The notes: generated by a model not told the origin, from the sequence alone. Shown: positions 26,887 through 36,323, counted from the stretch's first letter. The stretch: 64,000 nucleotides of DNA from an uncultured Lachnospiraceae bacterium (GCA_948473115.1 CAOKWI010000016.1:1-64000); one strand, 5' to 3'. Translations and numbers: made by a program.

Positions 26887-28713
26887 ATGTGTGGTATTGT
26901 GGGTTATATCGGGAACGATCAGGCGGCGCCGATCATTCTGGAGGGATTGTCGAAACTGGAGTACCGGGGGTATGACTCCGCCGGAATGGCGGTGTTCAAC
27001 GGGAAGACGATCCAGACCAGAAAGGCCATAGGGCGGCTGAAGGTGCTGGAAAACCTGACAAGGGGCGGTGAGACCATGCCCGGCTGCTCGGGCATCGGGC
27101 ACACCAGATGGGCCACCCACGGCGCGCCCAGCGACAGGAACGCCCATCCCCATACCAATGCGGCGGGGACAATCGCCGTGGTGCACAACGGGATCATTGA
27201 AAATTACATACCATTAAAGAAGAAGATGCAGGATAAGGGGTACGAGTTCAGATCCGAGACAGATACAGAGGTGCTGGCTCATCTCATAGACTATTATTAC
27301 AGGGGGAATCCCCTGGAGACGATCACCAAGGTGCTCCACCGTGTGGAGGGTTCCTATGCCCTGGGAATCATGTTTGCGGATCATCCGGACGTGGTGTACG
27401 CGGCGAGGAAGGATAGTCCCCTGATCGTGGGACAGAGTGACAGAGGCTGCTTTATTGCTTCCGATGTCCCCGCCATCCTGAAATATACCAGGACGGTATA
27501 TTACCTGGATAATCAGGAGGTGGCGGAGCTAAAGAAGGATGGGCTGCGCTTCTATTCCGTGGATGAGGAGGAGCTTACCAAGGAATCCACCAACATTGAC
27601 TGGGATGCGGATGCGGCGGAGAAGTCCGGATATGAGCATTTCATGTTAAAGGAGATGTATGAACAGCCTAAGACGATCACGGATACGATCTCTCCCAGGA
27701 TCAAGGGAAATGATATTGTGATCGATGAATTGAACATGTCGGACGAGGAACTGGGAGCCATACGGAAGATCCATATCGTGGCCTGCGGTTCCGCGTACCA
27801 TGCGGGCGTTACCGGCAAATATGTCCTGGAGGGCCTGGCACGCGTACCTGTGGAAGTGGATGTGGCAAGTGAATTTCGTTACAGGGATCCCATTCTGGGG
27901 AAGGAGGACATGGTCATTGTCATCAGCCAGTCCGGCGAGACGGCGGATACCCTGGCAGCCCTGCGGGAATCCAAGGCCAGGGGGCAGAAGGTGCTGGGCA
28001 TTGTCAATGTGGTGGGAAGTTCCATCGCCAGAGAGGCGGATGCCTGCCTGTACACCTGGGCGGGACCTGAGATCGCAGTGGCTACCACCAAGGCATACAG
28101 CGCCCAGCTCACAGCCCTCTACATGTTGGCGATGAAGCTGGGAAAGGTCAGGGGATTATTGGACGAAAAGACTTTTTCGGAGCTTCTCAGGGAGCTTCGC
28201 TGTCTGCCCGACCAGATTGAACTGCTGCTGGGCCAGAAGGAGAAGATCCAGCACTTTGCGAACCGCTATCTGGGCGCAAGGGACATTTTCTTTATTGGCA
28301 GGGGAATTGACTATGCGATCTCCCTGGAGGGATCCCTGAAGCTGAAGGAGATTTCCTACATCCATTCGGAGGCATATGCCGCAGGTGAGCTCAAGCACGG
28401 CACCATCTCCCTGATAGAGGACGGCACCCTGGTAGTGGCGCTCTCCACCCAGCCGGCCCTGTTCCAGAAGACCATCAGCAATATCGTGGAAGTCAAGGCA
28501 AGAGGCGCCTTTGTCATGGCGGTTACCAGCGAACAGAATAAGGCCATTGAAAAGGCTTCCGACTATGTGATCTATATTCCGGATAGCAGCCCTTACTTTG
28601 CAAACTCCCTGGCCATCATTCCTTTGCAGCTGTTTGCCTATTATGTGGCGGTGGGCAGAGGCTGCGATGTGGATAAGCCCAGGAACCTTGCAAAATCCGT
28701 GACGGTGGAATAA
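26887..28713 (+). CDS. glmS: Glutamine-fructose-6-phosphate aminotransferase (isomerising)
   Basis: It makes glucosamine-6-phosphate from fructose-6-phosphate and glutamine, the first committed step to UDP-GlcNAc for wall and surface polymers. The start is ATG at 26887, because the mature enzyme needs Cys at position 2 as the glutaminase nucleophile (MCGIVGYIG). The frame upstream is open but not coding. The glutaminase half includes EYRGYDSAG and HTRWATHG; two SIS domains follow (ACGSAYHAG, ISQSGETADT); the end KSVTVE is typical. Length is 608 residues. No glmS-ribozyme-like sequence was recognised in the short upstream gap. Confidence 0.96.
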   Translation: MCGIVGYIGNDQAAPIILEGLSKLEYRGYDSAGMAVFNGKTIQTRKAIGRLKVLENLTRGGETMPGCSGIGHTRWATHGAPSDRNAHPHTNAAGTIAVVHNGIIENYIPLKKKMQDKGYEFRSETDTEVLAHLIDYYYRGNPLETITKVLHRVEGSYALGIMFADHPDVVYAARKDSPLIVGQSDRGCFIASDVPAILKYTRTVYYLDNQEVAELKKDGLRFYSVDEEELTKESTNIDWDADAAEKSGYEHFMLKEMYEQPKTITDTISPRIKGNDIVIDELNMSDEELGAIRKIHIVACGSAYHAGVTGKYVLEGLARVPVEVDVASEFRYRDPILGKEDMVIVISQSGETADTLAALRESKARGQKVLGIVNVVGSSIAREADACLYTWAGPEIAVATTKAYSAQLTALYMLAMKLGKVRGLLDEKTFSELLRELRCLPDQIELLLGQKEKIQHFANRYLGARDIFFIGRGIDYAISLEGSLKLKEISYIHSEAYAAGELKHGTISLIEDGTLVVALSTQPALFQKTISNIVEVKARGAFVMAVTSEQNKAIEKASDYVIYIPDSSPYFANSLAIIPLQLFAYYVAVGRGCDVDKPRNLAKSVTVE

Positions 28714-28720
28714 ATTTTTT

Positions 28721-28915
28721 CTACCTATACGGTTGCAATCCAATGACCTGGCTGTATGCCATTTATGGCAATGCAGGCGGGGCGTTGGATTAGTAACTTA
28801 CTTCCAAATGAACAAAACGCGGATGCGTAAGCGGACGCAGGAGCGCGTAAGCGCGGGTTTTGTGAATGTGGAAGTCAGGTTGGATGCTCCTTGGAGCGTC
28901 CAACCGTACAGGTGG
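28721..28915 (+). mobile_element. Non-coding inverted-repeat element, family A, copy 2
   Basis: Also 195 bp, with ends CTACCTATACGGTTG and CAACCGTACAGGTGG. The 8 bases on either side (AATTTTTT at 28713-28720 and 28916-28923) are identical, though low in complexity. It shares the three-hairpin layout of copy 1. Its last stem reads GGTTGGATGCTCC against GGAGCGTCCAACC. It sits between glmS and htrA. Confidence 0.85.
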
Positions 28916-29009
28916 AATTTTTTTCACAACTACTTCATATGAAAAACACAATTTCGACACAAATAGGGATTATACTTTCATCATAGAACTGACAAGGAGG
29001 TAAACAGTC

Positions 29010-30350
29010 ATGAATGAAAATGAAAATCCCTATTTTGATTATACAGCATGTCCGGTGGAAGTGCTTGAGGAGAAAGCACAGGCAGCGGCGTCACAGGCAG
29101 TGAAGCCTCAGCCCGCGGAGCCGGGACTTCGGGAAGAGATGAAAGAGACGAAGAAATCCGGGGGTGGTTTCCGCAAGGCTGCTTTCAGTGCAGGTCTGGG
29201 ACTTTGCTTCGGACTTTGCGCAGGCGCAGGTTTCTACGGGGTAAAGCTGGGAACGGAATATTTTGCGAAAGAGGAGATTTCCGAACTGGAGAGCGGTGCA
29301 GCGGGCGATGTATTGACAATACCTGCAAACGGGCAGGCGGAGGCAACCCATATCACCTACGTCCATGACGATGTCTCCGATATGGTGGAGGAGGTCATGC
29401 CGGCAATGGTATCTATTGTCAGCAATTATACCAGCACCGGTTACAATATATGGGGGCAGGTTTACAGCAAACAGAACGCTTCCAGCGGTTCCGGTATTAT
29501 TGTGGAAGAAAATGCGGAGGAGCTTCTGATCGTATCCAACAACCATGTGGTAAACGGGGCGGAGGCACTGGAAATCACCTTTATTGATGGGAGTACGGCT
29601 CAGGCTGTCATAAAGGGTGTGGATACGGATATGGATCTGGCGGTGGTGGCTGTTCCGCTGGAAAACCTCAGCCCGGAGACCAGGGAGGCCATTACGGTAG
29701 CCACGTTGGGAGACAGCGGCAGCCTGAAGCTGGGTGAGCCTGTGGTCGCCATCGGGAACGCGCTGGGTATCGGCCAGTCCGTCACAGACGGCATTGTCAG
29801 CGCCCTGGACCGCGAGGTTACCATGGAGGACGGTTCCACAGGAACCTTTATCCAGACAAACGCGGAGATCAATGAAGGCAATTCCGGCGGTGCGCTGTTA
29901 AACATAAGAGGCGAGGTCGTCGGCATAAATTCCAATAAGATTGCCGGCACCGCAGTGGAGGGCATGGGTTATGCCATCCCCATCAGTTCTGCCAGTCCTA
30001 TTATCGCGGATCTGATGAAAGACAGGGTACCGGAGGAGGAAACCGGATATATAGGCATCACCATGCAGGAGATCACGGACCAGGTGATCCAGATGTATCA
30101 TATGCCTCAGGGCGTCTTCGTCTATGATGTGGAGGAGGGTTCTCCGGCACAGGCGGCGGGCATTATGAAACAGGATATTATTGTGAAGTTTGACGACAGA
30201 AAAATCACTTCCGCCAACGGCCTGAAGAGCGCGCTGCAGTATTATATGGCGGGTGATACGGCGGCAGTTACCGTGATGCGGCAGGTGGACGGTGAATACG
30301 TCTCCCTGGAGCTGGAGATCACCCTGGGTGAGCGGCCGGCACAAAAGTAA
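29010..30350 (+). CDS. HtrA/DegP-like membrane-anchored serine protease
   Basis: A surface quality-control protease of 446 residues. A hydrophilic 55-residue cytoplasmic stretch is followed by a membrane segment (about 56-76), a trypsin-like domain and one PDZ domain (about 345-440). The catalytic triad can be read as His in SNNHVV (near 178), Asp in TDMDLAVV (near 209) and Ser in NEGNSGGALL (near 292). The ribosome site is AAGGAGGT. A TATACT at 28971 may be a -10, without a clear -35. A strong terminator follows. Confidence 0.93.
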   Translation: MNENENPYFDYTACPVEVLEEKAQAAASQAVKPQPAEPGLREEMKETKKSGGGFRKAAFSAGLGLCFGLCAGAGFYGVKLGTEYFAKEEISELESGAAGDVLTIPANGQAEATHITYVHDDVSDMVEEVMPAMVSIVSNYTSTGYNIWGQVYSKQNASSGSGIIVEENAEELLIVSNNHVVNGAEALEITFIDGSTAQAVIKGVDTDMDLAVVAVPLENLSPETREAITVATLGDSGSLKLGEPVVAIGNALGIGQSVTDGIVSALDREVTMEDGSTGTFIQTNAEINEGNSGGALLNIRGEVVGINSNKIAGTAVEGMGYAIPISSASPIIADLMKDRVPEEETGYIGITMQEITDQVIQMYHMPQGVFVYDVEEGSPAQAAGIMKQDIIVKFDDRKITSANGLKSALQYYMAGDTAAVTVMRQVDGEYVSLELEITLGERPAQK

Positions 30351-30391
30351 GACGAAAAATCTCATAACTTTGATCCTCATAAATATCACAG

Positions 30392-30424
30392 GAAAACGGC
30401 TGCATGATGAGTGCAGCCGTTTTC
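30392..30424 (+). terminator. Intrinsic terminator after htrA
   Basis: A 13-bp perfect stem (GAAAACGGCTGCA with TGCAGCCGTTTTC) around a 7-base loop ends in TTTT. The A-run and T-run on the two sides could make it work in both directions. Confidence 0.88.
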
Positions 30425-30545
30425 ACGTGGGTACTGTTGGCTGTGTATCAACCCCCGCGCCGTCCCTTTTGCCTCACATTCTCAAGCTGCCTGGCATCAC
30501 CGGGGCTGGACTGTGATGTGACCTCGGTTATAGTGTTCATAAAAT

Positions 30546-30574
30546 TTGACAATAACAATTATTGATTGTACAAT
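30546..30574 (+). promoter_or_regulatory. Promoter of the ATPase-AIPR cassette
   Basis: A consensus -35 TTGACA (30546-30551) and -10 TACAAT (30569-30574) are separated by exactly 17 bp. The coding start is 29 bp further on. The setting just after a terminator shows that the cassette has its own transcription unit. Confidence 0.85.
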
Positions 30575-30602
30575 AAATCCTGCAAGGTGATGAACGTGGC
30601 GT

Positions 30603-31907
30603 ATGGGGCAATTGGGGCATTTAGTGTGGCGTATGGATTATAATATAGAAAAGAGGATTCCTGTGGGTATAAGAATAGATGTCAGGAAATTTGCAAAAAT
30701 AGAGAAGGCTTCCATAAAAACAGGTGATTTCTCTCTGTTCGTAGGTGATAATAACAGCGGAAAAACTTTGATGATGGAACTCGTGTATGGGATTATGGAC
30801 ACAATATCCAACTGGAATGCGGAAGTCGGTTGTGCCAAAATCACGGAAAGTGAGGGGATTTCTTATATATCGTTTTCTGATAAGTGGTTTGCTGAATTGG
30901 AAAACAATATTAACAGTTACCTGAGGGACAATAAAAGGAACTTTCTTCTGGAATGCTTTTCAATGGAAATCCCTGTGGAGGAAGTAGCGATACATTTTGA
31001 GACCGCGGAGGAAGTGTTTTATGTCGGGACAATCGCAGAAATGGCATATTTGGAAAAGGAATATGCTGATGGCAGCAGGGTAAATATTGCCAGTGATGTG
31101 GCGGGGACGGTGGAGGAGATGAAATTACAGCTTGCCAGATACGCCCTGCTGGATATGCTGGGACTGCCTGTGGGAAAAAGACAGCTGTTTCTTCCGGCAT
31201 CACGGGCCGGTCTGCAGATGCTCTATAGGAGTTTTTTTGTAAACAGGCAGGGAAAGTCCGGAATGACTCTGCCGATTTACGAATATCTGACATTTCTGCA
31301 GACCTATTCGCCCAGAACGCAGTTTGATGAAAATGAGACAGATTTAATGGAATTTGTGGACAGGGAACTGTTGGGCGGAAAGATTGAATACCGGAACGAT
31401 GTGTTTATGTATCGGGAAGGTAATTGCTATGTCCCTCTGAACATGGCTTCGTCGATGATCCATGAATTATCGCCCTTCAGCAGTGTGCTGAAATCGGAGG
31501 GCAGCTATGGATATTTGTATTATGATGAGGTGGAAAACAGTATACATCCTATTAAGCAGGGAAGCATGGCAAAGGCATTGATGAGATACTGCAATCTTGG
31601 CAATAAGATCATACTTTCAACCCACAGCGATACTCTGGCGGGGAAAATTAATAATTTAATTTTAGTGTCGAGAATGAAAAATGTAATGCGCAGAAATGAC
31701 ATACTGGAAAAGCTGGATTGGAGTATGCGGGATATGCTTCAACCGGAAAAAACAGTAAGGATCTATGAATTCAAAAAGGATGAAAAAGGCAGTGTGGTCG
31801 TCGAGGAATTGGAATTTTTTGATTATCCAAAGATAGGTTATGACTTTGGGAGGTTTAATCAAAATATCGATATGCTTTACGAGGAATCAAACTGCATTAT
31901 GGGATAG
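30603..31907 (+). CDS. AAA-type ATPase of a putative defence cassette
   Basis: This 434-residue cytoplasmic protein has an N-terminal Walker A, GDNNSGKT (residues 48-55), with a Walker B LYYDEVENSIHP near 304-315 and a switch LSTHSD near 340. This is the layout of ABC/SMC-like AAA_15/AAA_21 ATPases found in OLD-type and abortive-infection systems. No TOPRIM nuclease domain follows; about 85 residues with no recognised motif close the protein. It is the first gene of a three-gene unit ending with an AIPR protein. A second possible start is ATG at 30633. The codons are more AT-rich than in the polysaccharide genes. Confidence 0.82.
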   Translation: MGQLGHLVWRMDYNIEKRIPVGIRIDVRKFAKIEKASIKTGDFSLFVGDNNSGKTLMMELVYGIMDTISNWNAEVGCAKITESEGISYISFSDKWFAELENNINSYLRDNKRNFLLECFSMEIPVEEVAIHFETAEEVFYVGTIAEMAYLEKEYADGSRVNIASDVAGTVEEMKLQLARYALLDMLGLPVGKRQLFLPASRAGLQMLYRSFFVNRQGKSGMTLPIYEYLTFLQTYSPRTQFDENETDLMEFVDRELLGGKIEYRNDVFMYREGNCYVPLNMASSMIHELSPFSSVLKSEGSYGYLYYDEVENSIHPIKQGSMAKALMRYCNLGNKIILSTHSDTLAGKINNLILVSRMKNVMRRNDILEKLDWSMRDMLQPEKTVRIYEFKKDEKGSVVVEELEFFDYPKIGYDFGRFNQNIDMLYEESNCIMG

Positions 31908-31911
31908 ACAG

Positions 31912-32595
31912 ATGAAAGCAAAAAAGCTGGAACAGGGAATGGGTTATGAAAAGAGAAAGATGTATTGGATCGACTGCCCGATGGACATTGCCGTGGAAGA
32001 GAAACAGGACAACGGTACGTTGGACAGGACTATCCTGCATTATGCGGTCAGGGACGGGGACAAGGCTTATTTCAGTGAGGAATATCTGCCCGAAGGAATA
32101 TCGAAAGACGGGGTAAAAATGCCGGATATTACCGCTATTTTGGAAAGCAGCGCCGAGAGAAGGGTAAAATGGTATATTTATGATATGAAGGATACAGTGA
32201 TAAATGCGAAAACGGCGTTGAAGCTTTGTAACCAGTGGCATAGCGGGATTGAACATATTGAAAGCCGGTATTTAAACGATCTGGACGGATACCTTGTGGA
32301 TGGTTCACTGGGAGTGATATCCAGATTTTGGAGCAGGGAAATGCTTCAAAAAGAGAAGGTTATCTACGAGGAAAAATTGAATCTGGCAGGCAGCAGCAAT
32401 TTGCTTACGGCCAGGAAGAGCAGACCCAAGCAGGTCGAATATAAACAGAGGGTTAAGGCCGTTCAGTTTATTTTGGATGGGATATTTGTTGATGATAATG
32501 AAATGGGCGGAAGGACATCCTACGATATCCACCATGTCTGTATGACTACGACGGACAAAATTACATATATGGCTGAGATGGATATCAAATTATAG
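31912..32595 (+). CDS. Hypothetical protein of the ATPase-AIPR cassette
   Basis: No family was recognised. The 228-residue product is hydrophilic, without membrane segments or a signal peptide. It opens with a basic stretch and contains a HYAVRDGDKAYF strand-like region, a central KWYIYDMKDTVINAKTAL, a basic region (TARKSRPKQVEYKQRVKAVQ) near residue 175 and a C-terminal DIHHVCMTTTDKITYMAEMD. The start at 31912 lies 5 bp after the ATPase stop. The frame reaches back to 31840, which would overlap the ATPase gene by 68 bp. Position between the ATPase and AIPR genes suggests a partner or specificity subunit; this is inference. Confidence 0.7.
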   Translation: MKAKKLEQGMGYEKRKMYWIDCPMDIAVEEKQDNGTLDRTILHYAVRDGDKAYFSEEYLPEGISKDGVKMPDITAILESSAERRVKWYIYDMKDTVINAKTALKLCNQWHSGIEHIESRYLNDLDGYLVDGSLGVISRFWSREMLQKEKVIYEEKLNLAGSSNLLTARKSRPKQVEYKQRVKAVQFILDGIFVDDNEMGGRTSYDIHHVCMTTTDKITYMAEMDIKL

Positions 32596-32616
32596 AGGAC
32601 AGCGGGAGGATATGGT

Positions 32617-34506
32617 ATGTTTGAGAATCCGATACTAAACGCATTGTTTGTTGATTACGTTAAAGAGAATGACCTGGAGGATAACAGTAGTCTGGATAAT
32701 GAGAGAAGGTATATTGACTATATCTATTTTTCCCAGATCCAGCCCGACAGGTTAGACAGGGATTTTGACCTGTTAAACCAGATATGTGATGAAATCCCTG
32801 AGAGGATGGGGCTGATCGGCATTGCTATAACAATGAATGGGCAGCTGCTTTCCACAAGGACGGATATTGATGATATCCTGCAGAAGGATGGGCAAGGTCG
32901 GTTTGAGGTATATATTTTAGCCTATAAGGAGAAGTTTTCCACTGATGAGCTGATATACGCAGTTTATCAGGAAAGACAGGAGGGATACAGTTTTTCCGAA
33001 ATAATCGGCTATTTCCAAACACAGAAAATTGTGTCCAGGTGGGAGGAACTTCCCGCCATAAATCTTATTTTTGTGGCGGAGGAACAGGCGGAAACCCAAA
33101 ATATAAAAAGCAAAGAGTATACCGTCAGTATCCAGCAGATCGATGAGAAGAAGCTGCATGACATAGCAAAAGCAAACAAGAATGAGTATGAAGCCACGCT
33201 TGAGTATCAGGATTCCATTGAATTTGGGAAATTAGAGGATGTAGGGCAGGTGTATGTAGTGCTTTGCAGTGCGGACAGCCTGATCAGGATCCTGACAAAT
33301 GACGATGGGTTGATCCGGGCGAACATGTTTGATGACAATGTCAGGGATTACCAGGGGGATACGGATGTAAACCAGGAGATGGAGGCGACCTTGTGGAACA
33401 ATCCTGTGAATTTTGTCCTGTATAACAACGGGATCACGATTGTATGTGACAGGCTGGAGTCCAAAAGCAGGGCATTGATCATCAAGAATCCCCAGATTGT
33501 AAATGGCTGCCAGACATGTAATTCACTTTATAAGGTAAAGAGGAAGGGAAGCGACCTGTCCCAGGTCCAGGTGATTGTAAAGGTGATTGAAGCCACCAAA
33601 CTGGAAGTGGCACAGGGAATCGTGAAGGGCACGAACAGGCAGAACATTGTTTATGAGGAGGCTTTTGAGACTATCCGTCAGTACCATAAGGAACTGGAGG
33701 ATTTCTTTAATATCATGCAGACGGAAGGCTTTTCCAAGGTATATTACGAGAGGCGCTCCAAACAGTATGCAAGAGACAATGCGATAAAGCCGTATCAGAA
33801 AGTCAGCCTCCGGGTATTAATCCAAAGCATGGTGGCGATGTACATGAACCATGTTGAGACCTCGCACAGGCATGAATCAAAGCTCATTATTGATTACCGG
33901 GACAAGCTTTTTGTGGAGGGGCAGTCCTATTATCCCTATTATGTGGCGGCATTGCTGGCATCGAACCTGGAGTGTATCATGAAGCAGGATTACAGTCTTA
34001 AGGATATGAGGCCATACAAGATGCACCTGCTGTTCCTGATCCAGGAATTGAGCATGGGACCGGCGCCGGATATAGACGATAAAAAGAGAATAGAGGAGTA
34101 TTGCAAAAAACTGTTGAACCTGTTGGGTGGGACAGAATATAGACAGGTGGTTTTGCGGGCGGCAGGCAGATTCCGGCAAATCATGCGTCAGTGGGTTGAT
34201 GCAAAGGGATCGGATTACAGATATGCCATAAAGGATAATCCGGAATTTAAAGATTTCATGTTAAAAGAACTGCGGGGGAGCAACGCTGTGGAAGTAAATT
34301 CCAACGTATATACCGGCAGGGTCATGACCGTCACCACGGACAGGCATGGCAATCTGTTTGGATTTATTGCGCATAAGCCGGAAAATGTTTATTTCAACGA
34401 GCTGGATAACCCGAATATGGATATTTCCTATGAGGGGAAAGAGGTATCGTTCCGGCTGACTGAAAAAGCCGGAAAAATCAGGGGAATTAACGTAAGAATT
34501 TTATGA
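32617..34506 (+). CDS. AIPR-family protein (abortive infection phage resistance)
   Basis: The 629-residue protein carries the core pattern of the AIPR family: FVLYNNGITIVCDR near residue 267, then NPQIVNGCQTCNSLY near 290-305, and VKGTNRQNIVYEEAFETI near 345. The N-terminal 200 residues are less typical and the last 90 look beta-rich. Family members occur in phage-resistance loci, but the activity is not established. It begins 21 bp after the preceding gene with AGCGGGAGG as ribosome site and is the third gene of the cassette driven from 30546. Confidence 0.85.
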   Translation: MFENPILNALFVDYVKENDLEDNSSLDNERRYIDYIYFSQIQPDRLDRDFDLLNQICDEIPERMGLIGIAITMNGQLLSTRTDIDDILQKDGQGRFEVYILAYKEKFSTDELIYAVYQERQEGYSFSEIIGYFQTQKIVSRWEELPAINLIFVAEEQAETQNIKSKEYTVSIQQIDEKKLHDIAKANKNEYEATLEYQDSIEFGKLEDVGQVYVVLCSADSLIRILTNDDGLIRANMFDDNVRDYQGDTDVNQEMEATLWNNPVNFVLYNNGITIVCDRLESKSRALIIKNPQIVNGCQTCNSLYKVKRKGSDLSQVQVIVKVIEATKLEVAQGIVKGTNRQNIVYEEAFETIRQYHKELEDFFNIMQTEGFSKVYYERRSKQYARDNAIKPYQKVSLRVLIQSMVAMYMNHVETSHRHESKLIIDYRDKLFVEGQSYYPYYVAALLASNLECIMKQDYSLKDMRPYKMHLLFLIQELSMGPAPDIDDKKRIEEYCKKLLNLLGGTEYRQVVLRAAGRFRQIMRQWVDAKGSDYRYAIKDNPEFKDFMLKELRGSNAVEVNSNVYTGRVMTVTTDRHGNLFGFIAHKPENVYFNELDNPNMDISYEGKEVSFRLTEKAGKIRGINVRIL

Positions 34507-34519
34507 CAGGCGGATTGGA

Positions 34520-36052
34520 ATGAGACAATTTTACGAAAAAAACAAAAAGGCCTTTTATATTGCACTGGGGTATACAGTACTGTGCTTTGGGTTCATGCTC
34601 ACACATTACGCGCCCAATATTGACGAGGAGACCTGGCTGCTGAATGAAACCGACAGTATCATGTGGCTTTTGCAGAACAGGTATACGGTGTATCTGTATG
34701 ACCTGGTTTTCACGGAGCATGGGCGTTTTGTGCCCTTTTTTACCAGCGCGACAGCCATTGGGCTGTGGAATCTGTCCGGCTTTCTGTTCGCCTGTGCTTT
34801 TTTTGACTTTGAGGAAAAGGACAGACTGTGGCTCCGCACGCTGCTGCTGTGCTATTACAGTTCGATCCCGTTCTGTGTGGGTGAAGCTTTCTCGTTCTCC
34901 ATGCTGATTATTCCGGAAAGCTTCGGGATGGTTCTGACGGCGGCAGCGTTTCTTCTGACCGTCGGGAAATGCCGTCTGAAAGGCAGATGGAATGAGGTAT
35001 GCATCATCCTGTTTCTGGTGACGGCCCTGGGATGCTACCAGGCGCTGATCGGTGTGTATGTAACGGCAGTGGCCGGGTGGTGCCTGTGCCGGTTCCTGCA
35101 GGATAAAGAAATAAAGCCGGGGCTGGTACGGGGGATCCTGCTCACCCTGGTTTCCGTCGGCTTATACTATGTCATAAACCTGATCATCGGGAAATGCTGC
35201 GGCACAGCCGCCTATCTCTCGGAAAATTATATCGGCTGGACCAACGGTGAAAGCATTTTCTTTAATCTCTTCATGGCGTTGGCAAATGTGGGACGGGTAT
35301 CCCTGGCGGTTCCCGTCAGGGATGTTGCCGTATACGGCGGCGTTACGCTTCGCGTGGTGACGCTCCTGTTCATCCTTTTCAGTATCGTGACATTTTTCAG
35401 GAAAAAGGGGGCGGCGAAAAAAGCAGGAGTACTGCTGCTTACACTGGGGCTTGTGATGGCGCCCTTCGCCCTCTATATTGCCCTTGGCACATATAAGACC
35501 CACGGACGTATGATGATCGCGCTGTCTCTCTCCGGCATGATCCAGCTGCTGCTGATCTTCAATGGCATTACCAGGAATGCTTTAGAGAAAGCGGCAGCGG
35601 TCGTTGTACTGGGAATCCTGATGATGAATGCGTCCAATATGAACCGGATATACTATTATACTTATCTGGTCTACCAGCAGGACAGAACCATGGCCTGCCA
35701 GATCATCCAGGATCTGAAACGGGCGGGCTGTGATTATCAGAATAAGGCGGTAGTCTTTATCGGGAAAGGGACGCAGGAGGATATCGGAATCGAGACTTCC
35801 TGTACCCTGGGCGCTTCTTTCTTTGAATGGGACGGCGGGAATATCAGGCGAATGATCGACGTCATAAAACTGGAAGGCTGTGTGCTGCATATGCCCTCGG
35901 CGGCGCAGATCATGGAGGGGCTGGCGCTGTCGGGGAACATGAAGGAATGGCCGCAGAAGGGCAGCATGAAGGAAACGGATACGAGCATCGTGATTTACCT
36001 GTCGGAGCCGGATGCAGAGTGGTTTCAGACCAATCTGGGAGGAATGCCCTGA
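34520..36052 (+). CDS. GtrII-like membrane glucosyltransferase
   Basis: A 510-residue protein with about ten to eleven membrane helices. The N-terminal region (YAPNIDEETWLLNETD, then EHGRFVPFFTS) matches the GtrII pattern, in which acidic residues of the first extracytoplasmic loop act with a lipid-linked glucosyl donor. Shigella phage GtrII adds glucose to O-antigen and changes phage sensitivity. The gene starts 13 bp after the AIPR gene and may be read from the same promoter. It might instead belong with the surface polysaccharide genes. Confidence 0.75.
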   Translation: MRQFYEKNKKAFYIALGYTVLCFGFMLTHYAPNIDEETWLLNETDSIMWLLQNRYTVYLYDLVFTEHGRFVPFFTSATAIGLWNLSGFLFACAFFDFEEKDRLWLRTLLLCYYSSIPFCVGEAFSFSMLIIPESFGMVLTAAAFLLTVGKCRLKGRWNEVCIILFLVTALGCYQALIGVYVTAVAGWCLCRFLQDKEIKPGLVRGILLTLVSVGLYYVINLIIGKCCGTAAYLSENYIGWTNGESIFFNLFMALANVGRVSLAVPVRDVAVYGGVTLRVVTLLFILFSIVTFFRKKGAAKKAGVLLLTLGLVMAPFALYIALGTYKTHGRMMIALSLSGMIQLLLIFNGITRNALEKAAAVVVLGILMMNASNMNRIYYYTYLVYQQDRTMACQIIQDLKRAGCDYQNKAVVFIGKGTQEDIGIETSCTLGASFFEWDGGNIRRMIDVIKLEGCVLHMPSAAQIMEGLALSGNMKEWPQKGSMKETDTSIVIYLSEPDAEWFQTNLGGMP

Positions 36053-36058
36053 ACCTCG

Positions 36059-36277
36059 TCACCTGTGCGGTTGGATACTCCAAGGAGCATCCAACCTGAC
36101 TTCCACATTCACAAAACCCGCGCTTATGCGCTTCTGCGTCTGCTAACGCATCCGCGTTTTGTTCATAAAGAGGGGTGTTGGCACACCCTCTTGAAAGTGG
36201 GTTGCTAATCCAATGCTCCGCCGGCATTGCCATAAATGGCATGCCGACAGGTCATTGGATTGCAACCACACAGTTGA
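36059..36277 (-). mobile_element. Non-coding inverted-repeat element, family A, copy 3 (inverted)
   Basis: The copy reads in the opposite direction to those at 3816 and 28721. Ends are TCACCTGTGCGGTTG and CAACCACACAGTTGA. It is 219 bp because of an extra internal hairpin (AAGAGGGGTGT with ACACCCTCTT at about 36168-36192). No target duplication remains. It fills most of the gap between the GtrII-like gene and flgM. Confidence 0.8.
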
Positions 36278-36296
36278 AAATATTTCTGGATTCCTC

Positions 36297-36323
36297 TAAA
36301 GTATTCTTCCAACCTGTCGATAA
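36297..36323 (+). promoter_or_regulatory. Sigma-D type promoter of the flgM operon
   Basis: TAAA (36297-36300), a 15-bp spacer and GTCGATAA (36316-36323) match the sigma-D/FliA flagellar consensus TAAA-N15-GCCGATAA in all but one base of the -10. It lies 52 bp before the flgM start. Confidence 0.85.

Noticed and set aside
28733-28942. Open frame within family A copy 2, similar to the one at 3795
   Set aside because: The resemblance comes from the repeat DNA itself; pairing, not codons, is conserved.
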